A stretch of 64,000 nt of DNA. Source: Oleiphilus sp. (GTDB lineage: Bacteria > Pseudomonadota > Gammaproteobacteria > Pseudomonadales > Oleiphilaceae). Location: the NCBI GenBank assembly GCA_006212045.1, contig PZPK01000017.1, forward strand, positions 34,708 to 98,707, read 5' to 3'. Position 1 is the first letter of the stretch, and each line of letters opens with the position of its first letter. A model generated the notes under the pieces. It worked only from the letters and a program-made list of their open reading frames with translations, searched no databases and was not told where the DNA came from. The position numbers were made by a program, and so were the translations under genes. Positions 58,906-64,000 of the stretch are shown here, one piece after another.

Positions 58906-59943
58906 ATGAAAGTTCTGGTTACTGGCGCAAATGGTCATATCGGCGCGAATGTCTGTCGAGAATTGCTGGCGCAAGGGCATGAGGTGCGCGCGTTTGTGCG
59001 TGCCCAGGCCGATGTGCGTGGGCTGGATGGTCTGGATGTCGAGATTGTGCATGGCGATGTGATGCAATTGGATACACTGACCCCGGCGGCACAAGGCTGC
59101 GACAAGGTGATTCACCTGGCCGCTGTCTACAAAACCATTGCTGAAACCGCCGAAGAGATTGTGGAGCCCGCGGTGCAGGGCAGCCGCAATATTTTTGAAG
59201 CGGCAAAGTCTGCCGGTATCGATCGTATCGTCTATACCAGTTCGATCGCCTCTATCGGGTTCTCTGACAGCCCGACGCAAATGCGCAATGGTGAGGACTG
59301 GAACGACGACGCGCAAAATCCCTACTATGTTGCCAAAACGCAGAGTGAGAAAGTCGCTCAGCAGCTGTCGCTCGATTACAACATTGAGCTGATTGTACTG
59401 TGCCCGGCGATCGTTCTGGGGGCGCACGATTATCGCGTGACGCCTTCCAACCAATTGGTGATGGACTGGGTGAACGGTATCGGCCAGACCTATGTTGGTG
59501 GTCTCAATCTTGTGGATGTGCGCGATGTTGCCGCGGCACATGTGGCAGCGTTGACCAAGGGTGAAAACCGCAAACGTTACATTATTGGCGGTGAAAACAT
59601 CGATGTGAAAGCGGTCGGAAAGCTGCTGAAATCCATCTGTGGCGTCAAACCCCTGCATCTGCCAACGCCGAGATCGCTGACGCTGGTGTTCGCGAGTATT
59701 GTGGAAAAAGTGTCACGCCTGATAGGCGTTAAACCGCTGTTTACCCGGGATCTGGTATTTGAAGTGGTTGGGCGCTATGGCTATTACGACTGCAGCGAAA
59801 CCTATCGTACGTTTGACATTAAACCCCATTCAGCGCGTGAAAGCCTGAGTGCCTCTTTGTCCTGGCTGATTTCGCAGGACAAGATTCGCCGGAATGCGGT
59901 GCACAAGGCACGCAAGCTTGGCGTATTGGCCCTTGAGTCCTGA
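58906..59943 (+). CDS. NAD-dependent epimerase/dehydratase (extended SDR)
   Basis: The 345-residue extended short-chain dehydrogenase has the N-terminal Rossmann motif VTGANGHIGANVCRELL, HLAAVYKTIAE, YTSSIASIG with the catalytic Ser, and YYVAKTQSEK with Tyr-x3-Lys. The HpnA/dihydroflavonol-reductase-like branch fits best. GAGGAG precedes the ATG. It follows the molybdoenzyme and converges with the P450 gene. The substrate could be a sugar nucleotide or a lipid-derived ketone. Confidence 0.88.
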   Translation: MKVLVTGANGHIGANVCRELLAQGHEVRAFVRAQADVRGLDGLDVEIVHGDVMQLDTLTPAAQGCDKVIHLAAVYKTIAETAEEIVEPAVQGSRNIFEAAKSAGIDRIVYTSSIASIGFSDSPTQMRNGEDWNDDAQNPYYVAKTQSEKVAQQLSLDYNIELIVLCPAIVLGAHDYRVTPSNQLVMDWVNGIGQTYVGGLNLVDVRDVAAAHVAALTKGENRKRYIIGGENIDVKAVGKLLKSICGVKPLHLPTPRSLTLVFASIVEKVSRLIGVKPLFTRDLVFEVVGRYGYYDCSETYRTFDIKPHSARESLSASLSWLISQDKIRRNAVHKARKLGVLALES

Positions 59944-59950
59944 AAAAGCC

Positions 59951-59981
59951 GGCCGGTGCGCGTGTTACGCTGACACCGGCC
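59951..59981. terminator. GC hairpin between the convergent epimerase and P450 genes
   Basis: GGCCGGTG (59951-59958) pairs with CACCGGCC (59974-59981), with a 15-nt loop that itself contains CGTG/TACG. It sits between two convergent stops but lacks a T run. Confidence 0.5.
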
Positions 59982-60011
59982 TACGAGCCTGAAAGCAATA
60001 GTGGACTATCT

Positions 60012-61397
60012 TTAGCGCCTTTGAAAACGCAGGCGCATGCCGCCCTTGTTGGACAGGGTGACCTGAGATTGGGGTTCGATCTTCTGTCCCGGTGCCAATT
60101 CAAAGCGGTAGCGTTTCACGAGCGTGGCCAGAATAAGTTTCGCTTCCATCATCGCAAATGAATTACCAATACAGACGCGTGGCCCGCCGCCAAAAGGGAT
60201 GTAGGCAAAGCGCGGTAGTTTTTTCTCGTTTTCCTCAGTAAAACGTTCCGGGTCAAAGCGGTCCGGGTCCGGAAAGTAGCGCTCATTGAAATGGTTGGCG
60301 TAGGGCGAAATGAATACGACCTTATCTTTTGGAATCACGTAATCACCGAGGTCAATATCCTCGTTCGCCTGGCGACAATTAATCGTCCAGACCGGCGGCA
60401 GGATGCGCATCGACTCCTTCACAACCATTTCCGTATACTTCAGTGCTTCCAGATCTTCAAAGGCTGGCGTATCGCCTGCCAGCGCAAGGTCGAGTTCCTG
60501 CTGCAGCCGGGTCTGTATCTCCGGATGTGTCGCCAGTAAATACAGCGTCCAGGTCAGGGCATTGGATGTGGTTTCATGCCCGGCAACAAACAGTGTGAGC
60601 AGCTCATCCATCACCTGTTGCGAACTCATGCTGCTGCCGTCTTCATAACGGGCTTCCAGCAGCAAGGACATCAGGTCACCCTTGTCAGCCATGTCACCTT
60701 CTTCGGAGCGGCGGGTTTCGATCATCTGCCGGATGGTATTATCCAGGGTTTTACGGATCTGCTTCATCTTCAGATTATTGGGCGTGGGCAGCCAGTCAGG
60801 ATGTTGGAACATCTGGTCAAAACGTTTGTCTGCGATCACCTGAAAGGCATGCATGGCTTCACCCACTTCCTTTGACTCAGGGCTTAGGTGATTCATATCA
60901 ATATCAAAAAGTGTTTTTGAAACGATATACATGGTCAGCCTGAACATATCATCGGCCACATTGCGCTCGCCTTGCTCGGGCCAGTCTGCCAGATACTGGT
61001 CGGTGTACTCGATCATGGTCTGTGCATAGCCCTCAATGCGGCGAAAATGAAAGCCGGGTTGAACCAGCTTCCGGTGGGCCTTGTGAGAGGCATGCTGGTT
61101 GTTGGTCACCAGACCATTGCCGAGCAGGGCGCTCATGATTTTCATATCGCGGTCGGCCTTTCGAAAGCGGCCATTCTCCTTCACCAGAATCTGGTGGCAG
61201 AGTTCTGGAGCCGTGACTAAAGCCATATTCAAGAAAGGGAATTTGAATTCGACACAATCGTTGTACTGGTTTGTCAGACGCCGGAAAAACGAGAGAGGAT
61301 CTTTCGCCATCTCGGGTAGGCAACCGAGGACAGGAACGCCTTTATCAACAGGGATGGGCTGATGATTGTTGCTGTAAGTGATCGAGGCTGTGCTCAT
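60012..61397 (-). CDS. Cytochrome P450
   Basis: The 461-residue soluble monooxygenase has the heme-binding loop FGGGPRVCIGNSF with Cys409, the I-helix oxygen-activation motif AGHETTS, the K-helix KESMR (ExxR) and PERF. It has no N-terminal membrane anchor and no fused reductase, so ferredoxin partners must come from elsewhere. The sequence (GLVTNNQHASHKAHRKLVQP) resembles fatty-acid or alkane hydroxylating P450s of the CYP4/CYP102-like type. The substrate is unproven. The start ATG at 61397 follows CAGGAGC. Confidence 0.93.
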   Translation of the reverse strand: MSTASITYSNNHQPIPVDKGVPVLGCLPEMAKDPLSFFRRLTNQYNDCVEFKFPFLNMALVTAPELCHQILVKENGRFRKADRDMKIMSALLGNGLVTNNQHASHKAHRKLVQPGFHFRRIEGYAQTMIEYTDQYLADWPEQGERNVADDMFRLTMYIVSKTLFDIDMNHLSPESKEVGEAMHAFQVIADKRFDQMFQHPDWLPTPNNLKMKQIRKTLDNTIRQMIETRRSEEGDMADKGDLMSLLLEARYEDGSSMSSQQVMDELLTLFVAGHETTSNALTWTLYLLATHPEIQTRLQQELDLALAGDTPAFEDLEALKYTEMVVKESMRILPPVWTINCRQANEDIDLGDYVIPKDKVVFISPYANHFNERYFPDPDRFDPERFTEENEKKLPRFAYIPFGGGPRVCIGNSFAMMEAKLILATLVKRYRFELAPGQKIEPQSQVTLSNKGGMRLRFQRR

Positions 61398-61546
61398 CGG
61401 GTGCTCCTGAAATATTGTTGTTTGAGTCTATCCTGTGCGGCATTGTACTCTTTGTGACTGCTGGTCACATTATTTATTTCGGGACTGACTGTTGTTTGTA
61501 ATGGAACAAAAGGGAAAAATAGTTGAAAAACATTTGCTAAAAATAG

Positions 61547-61593
61547 TGGACATATAAACAGTATCTGCAATAATACTGATCAAGCATACAGTA
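61547..61593 (+). promoter_or_regulatory. recA promoter with LexA (SOS) box
   Basis: TGGACA (61547-61552), a 16-bp spacer and AATAAT (61569-61574) make a sigma70 promoter. Directly over its start region is TACTGATCAAGCATACAGTA (61574-61593), the E. coli recA operator scaffold TACTG-N8-CAGTA with CTGA-N8-ACAG (one change from CTGT-N8-ACAG). A second partial palindrome, CAGTAT-N8-ATACTG, overlaps its left side (61559-61578). LexA bound here would block initiation until SOS induction. Confidence 0.82.
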
Positions 61594-61681
61594 CTTTGCT
61601 GGTTGGATGAATCAAGTCCTATGATGTCCACCAACAGCAAAGCCATGACAAATCAACATCAACGAGCAAGGGGTCAGGGGA

Positions 61682-62719
61682 ATGGATGACAACAAGAAAA
61701 AGGCACTAAATGCCGCGTTATCACAGATTGAACGCCAGTTTGGCAAGGGCGCTGTGATGAAAATGGGGGATCAGCCACGTGAAGCGATCCCTTCCGTGTC
61801 GACCGGTTCTCTGGGGCTCGATATTGCCTTGGGGATAGGCGGCCTGCCTTATGGTCGTATTGTTGAAATCTACGGGCCGGAAAGCTCCGGTAAAACAACG
61901 CTGACACTGCAGGTGATTGCGGAAGCTCAAAAGCAAAACAAAACCTGTGCCTTTATCGATGCCGAGCACGCGCTGGATCCGATTTACGCAGAGAAGCTGG
62001 GTGTGAATGTCGATGAGCTGTTGGTATCGCAACCTGATACGGGTGAGCAGGCTCTGGAAATCGCCGATATGCTGGTACGTTCAGGTGCAGTCGATGTGAT
62101 CATTGTCGATTCCGTCGCAGCACTAACGCCCAAGGCAGAGATCGAGGGTGACATGGGAGATCACCATGTTGGTCTGCAGGCACGCCTGATGTCACAGGCA
62201 CTGCGTAAAATCACCGGCAATATCAAAAACGCCAACTGTCTGTGCATTTTTATCAACCAGATCAGGATGAAAATTGGTGTGATGTTCGGAAACCCCGAAA
62301 CGACGACCGGTGGTAATGCCCTGAAGTTTTATTCTTCCGTGCGTCTGGATATTCGTCGTACCGGCGCCGTGAAAAGTGGTGACGAAGTGGTGGGTAATGA
62401 AACACGCGTTAAAGTAGTTAAAAACAAGGTATCGCCACCATTCAAACAGGCCGAGTTCCAGATTATGTATGGCAAAGGCATCTATCACATGGGTGAGGTG
62501 ATTGATCTGGGTGTCAAGGAAGGACTGGTCGAGAAAGCCGGTGCCTGGTATAGCTATCAGGGTGACAAGATCGGTCAGGGCAAAGCGAATGCCGCAGCGT
62601 TTCTGGAACAGAATCCGGAAATTGCCAACGAGATCGAAGGCAAGATCAGAGAGAAGTTCATGCCCAAGATTGAAGCGAAAGACTCCGGCAAACCAGAAGA
62701 ACTGGCACTGGAAGTCTAA
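61682..62719 (+). CDS. recA: Recombinase RecA
   Basis: RecA is the strand-exchange protein and SOS coprotease. It is 345 residues. The N-terminal [20 protein letters not shown], Walker [10 protein letters not shown] (about 66-74), [35 protein letters not shown] and the acidic C-terminal tail are present. Length is near E. coli RecA (353). GGGGTCAGGGGA precedes the ATG. recX and cinA, frequent neighbours, are not adjacent: upstream is the divergent P450 gene and downstream is gene-poor DNA. Confidence 0.98.
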   Translation: MDDNKKKALNAALSQIERQFGKGAVMKMGDQPREAIPSVSTGSLGLDIALGIGGLPYGRIVEIYGPESSGKTTLTLQVIAEAQKQNKTCAFIDAEHALDPIYAEKLGVNVDELLVSQPDTGEQALEIADMLVRSGAVDVIIVDSVAALTPKAEIEGDMGDHHVGLQARLMSQALRKITGNIKNANCLCIFINQIRMKIGVMFGNPETTTGGNALKFYSSVRLDIRRTGAVKSGDEVVGNETRVKVVKNKVSPPFKQAEFQIMYGKGIYHMGEVIDLGVKEGLVEKAGAWYSYQGDKIGQGKANAAAFLEQNPEIANEIEGKIREKFMPKIEAKDSGKPEELALEV

Positions 62720-62762
62720 GCAATTTCAAACAACGCCCGAGCCCTGCTAAAAGCTTGGTAAA

Positions 62763-62786
62763 GGTCGGATAGACGTCTATCCGACC
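62763..62786. terminator. 24-bp perfect palindrome after recA
   Basis: GGTCGGATAGAC followed immediately by GTCTATCCGACC forms a 12-bp perfect inverted repeat with no spacer, 44 bp after the recA stop. There is no T tract downstream, so it may act as a terminator-like hairpin or a protein-binding site. Confidence 0.55.
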
Positions 62787-62900
62787 CCCTATAAGCTGGC
62801 TCGAGTAACACTTCGTCTGTCCTGCTTCGCGCGCAAATTCCGCTTACCCCCTTCGCAGCTGTGTTGCGCGCATTTTTTGGGTCACCTGATCACACATTTA

Positions 62901-63151
62901 TTAGCTAGCACATTTGCTCTTGACCGATAGCGGACTTCTGGAATCTCCAATGAACGCGAGCAAAAAATAGATGCGTCCCCTTTTCTTACGCCCCCCTTTT
63001 CTTACCCAACTCCTCGTCATTGCCGCGCAGGCGGCAATCTATGGGGGTCGAAGATTATCGAGAGCTGGTGGATACTCCAATGCGCATTGCTTTAGCTTGC
63101 TGATCGGGCAATGGCTTAGCGTGTTTTGCCTATTGACCGAAAGCGGACCTT
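62901..63151 (+). repeat. Diverged direct repeat (TTGACCGA-AGCGGAC)
   Basis: Copies lie at 62901-62937 and 63116-63151. Both read TTAGC...TTTGC..TTGACCGA[T/A]AGCGGACTT with small gaps. A third, shorter relative (TCATCGAAGCGGACATT) is near 63182. The text around TGGAATCTCCAATG (about 62939) and TGGATACTCCAATG (about 63068) is also shared. The function is unknown. Confidence 0.6.
63019..63038. repeat. REP-like palindrome
   Basis: ATTGCCGC-GCAG-GCGGCAAT is an 8-bp perfect stem with a four-base loop, preceded by CGTC. It resembles dispersed intergenic REP-like units (GTCATT-rich palindromes) common in proteobacteria. Only one copy is visible here. Confidence 0.55.
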
Positions 63152-63375
63152 TTTGGGTCTGCCTTATACGCATTGGCTATCTCATCGAAGCGGACATTCG
63201 GATGACTCTGGACACCGGCCATAAATGTAAACCACGATGCTCAAACTTTTACAGTGGGACCGGTTAGGTCGGCATATGCCGCTGGAACAATTGCAAATAG
63301 AAAAAGCTAGTTTTGTACCTGGAGTTCAAGAAACACTCTCAGGGTGAATGTCACCTGATAGAATAGACCAGAAAC

Positions 63376-63651
63376 CTATTTTTCCATGTACGCTAGAATC
63401 ATTATGGCAATTGCCCAAAAGAAGCACTGACCAATAAAAAGGAATAACCAGCGTTTACCTTTTCCTAAGTCTGGACTCCCCTGCAATACTACGGAATTGT
63501 ATAACTTTCCTGCGACTAGCAATATCGCGATCATCCCTACAATCCAGATTAGTAAAGATGTTCTAGCGAGAACAATTGCCATTACTAGATAAGTCGGGAT
63601 TAAACATACTCCCGCAATATAATTGTTTGAATAATTGATTTGATTAGGCAC
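63376..63651 (-). CDS. Small hydrophobic membrane protein of unknown function
   Basis: The 91-residue product has three likely transmembrane helices: IAGVCLIPTYLVMAIVLA, LLIWIVGMIAILLVAGKLY and WLFLFIGQCFFWAIAIMILA. The family is not recognised. It stands between repeat-rich DNA and the IS256 remnant, which raises the chance that it is accessory. Its hydrophobic pattern with charged loops (QGSPDLGKGKR) argues for a real gene. Confidence 0.5.
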   Translation of the reverse strand: MPNQINYSNNYIAGVCLIPTYLVMAIVLARTSLLIWIVGMIAILLVAGKLYNSVVLQGSPDLGKGKRWLFLFIGQCFFWAIAIMILAYMEK

Positions 63652-63759
63652 TAAGCAAGAATCCTATACATTTAAGGTGCTGGGCATTGACCTGAAACAG
63701 GTGGGTTATCAGAGGAACATACGCCATTCTCATCACACCCTCCTACCGATGGAGAATAT
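63652..63759. other. Junction DNA before the transposase remnant
   Basis: There is no gene here. The frame of the transposase continues upstream to 63670 but loses all similarity to IS256 proteins before about 63760, so the insertion or deletion boundary lies near there. Confidence 0.4.
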
Positions 63760-63972
63760 AGTCGAATTCGTACCAACAATCCGCTGGAAAGGATTATGAA
63801 AGAGATTAGACGGCGAACACGCGTAGTCGGTGCGTTCCCCGATGGTAACTCCGCGGTCATGTTGTGCGCGGCACGGCTGAGGCACATTGCCGGTACGCAA
63901 TGGGGGCAGAAAAAATACCTCAATATGCGTTTACTTGAAGAGATGGAATTGGAAAAACAGATGCAGGCTTAA
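63760..63972 (+). pseudogene. IS256-family transposase, C-terminal remnant
   Basis: The last 70 codons of a mutator-type transposase remain: SRIRTNNPLERIMKEIRRRT, RVVGAFPDGNSAVMLCAARL and RHIAGTQWGQKKYLNMRLLE, ending in TAA at 63970-63972. This block, with NPLER, RRRTRVVGAFPDG and WG-KKYLNM, is highly characteristic of IS256 family C-termini. The catalytic DDE residues and N-terminal two-thirds are absent, so it is non-functional. The outer inverted repeat may lie in the last bases of the window (AACTGCCAAACTAAAAAAGC). Confidence 0.88.
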
Positions 63973-64000
63973 AATGAACTGCCAAACTAAAAAAGCGAAA

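Larger units (their letters stand above)
62787..63375. other. Gene-poor region with diverged repeats
   Basis: There is no credible gene here; an open frame at 62971-63267 runs through repeat DNA and lacks a ribosome-binding site. The region holds two diverged 37-bp direct repeats, a REP-like hairpin and a doubled CCCCTTTTCTTAC motif near 62978-63004. Base composition differs little from the surroundings. Confidence 0.55.

Noticed and set aside
62971..63267. 98-codon plus-strand frame
   Set aside because: It covers the REP-like palindrome and the second copy of the non-coding repeat and has no supporting start signal.
62787..63375. CRISPR array
   Set aside because: The direct repeats are only two or three, diverged, unevenly spaced, and no cas gene is present.

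Overview
The window reads as chromosomal DNA of a free-living, probably marine, gammaproteobacterium on the Pseudomonas/Cellvibrio side of the class. The supports are the order ffs-dnaX-ybaB-recR, the rnd-ycgL-ycgN cluster, fadB-fadA close to topA, a FabR-type regulator, an ExeA/GspB pair and a recA gene behind a recognisable LexA box. GC content is moderate and gene density high. Several genes appear to use TTG or GTG starts placed by a Shine-Dalgarno sequence. The genus cannot be fixed from sequence alone.

Layout. (1) 1-2160: recD, with recB presumably just upstream. (2) 2189-10088: an accessory envelope cluster. It holds a small secreted protein, a DUF4402 pilin-like protein with its own terminator, a periplasmic chaperone, an atypical outer-membrane usher, an AraC regulator, a metaxin-like GST and a second DUF4402 protein. 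This looks like a non-classical chaperone-usher fimbria. (3) 10079-13586: an FAD oxidoreductase, an alpha/beta hydrolase, a periplasmic binding-protein-like gene and a Cys-containing secreted protein. (4) 13851-19647: SRP RNA, dnaX (with an A10 slippery site for the short gamma product), ybaB, recR, rnd, ycgL, ycgN, a small membrane protein and a DUF1653 protein, all on one strand. (5) 19869-22295: a membrane-anchored von Willebrand A protein with a Glu-Pro repeat tail. (6) 22387-22990: a tRNA-Gly(GCC) locus with one intact copy flanked by two broken copies carrying hairpin-rich insertions. (7) 23110-26672: two MOSC-domain proteins bracketing a small unknown gene and a frameshifted GMC oxidoreductase. 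(8) 27086-30346: uup and two unknown genes. (9) 30715-40356: a fatty-acid-responsive operator candidate, fadBA, a coiled-coil membrane protein, topA and an FG-GAP lipoprotein. (10) 40414-49429: fabR, a MaoC-like hydratase, hrpA, a FabH-like ketoacyl synthase, mlaA and a patatin phospholipase, a lipid-rich stretch. (11) 49539-55814: exeA-gspB, a hydrolase lipoprotein, a DUF4105 protein and a DUF3015 protein. (12) 56029-61397: carbonic anhydrase, a molybdopterin oxidoreductase, an NAD-dependent epimerase and a cytochrome P450. (13) 61547-62719: recA. (14) 62720-64000: gene-poor DNA with diverged repeats, a REP-like hairpin, a small membrane protein and the 3' end of an IS256-family transposase.

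The most distinctive systems are the DUF4402 chaperone-usher cluster and the disrupted tRNA-Gly array. Most of the rest is conserved housekeeping, with lipid metabolism and envelope maintenance prominent. All family assignments come from motif and sequence recognition by eye; no database search was possible.
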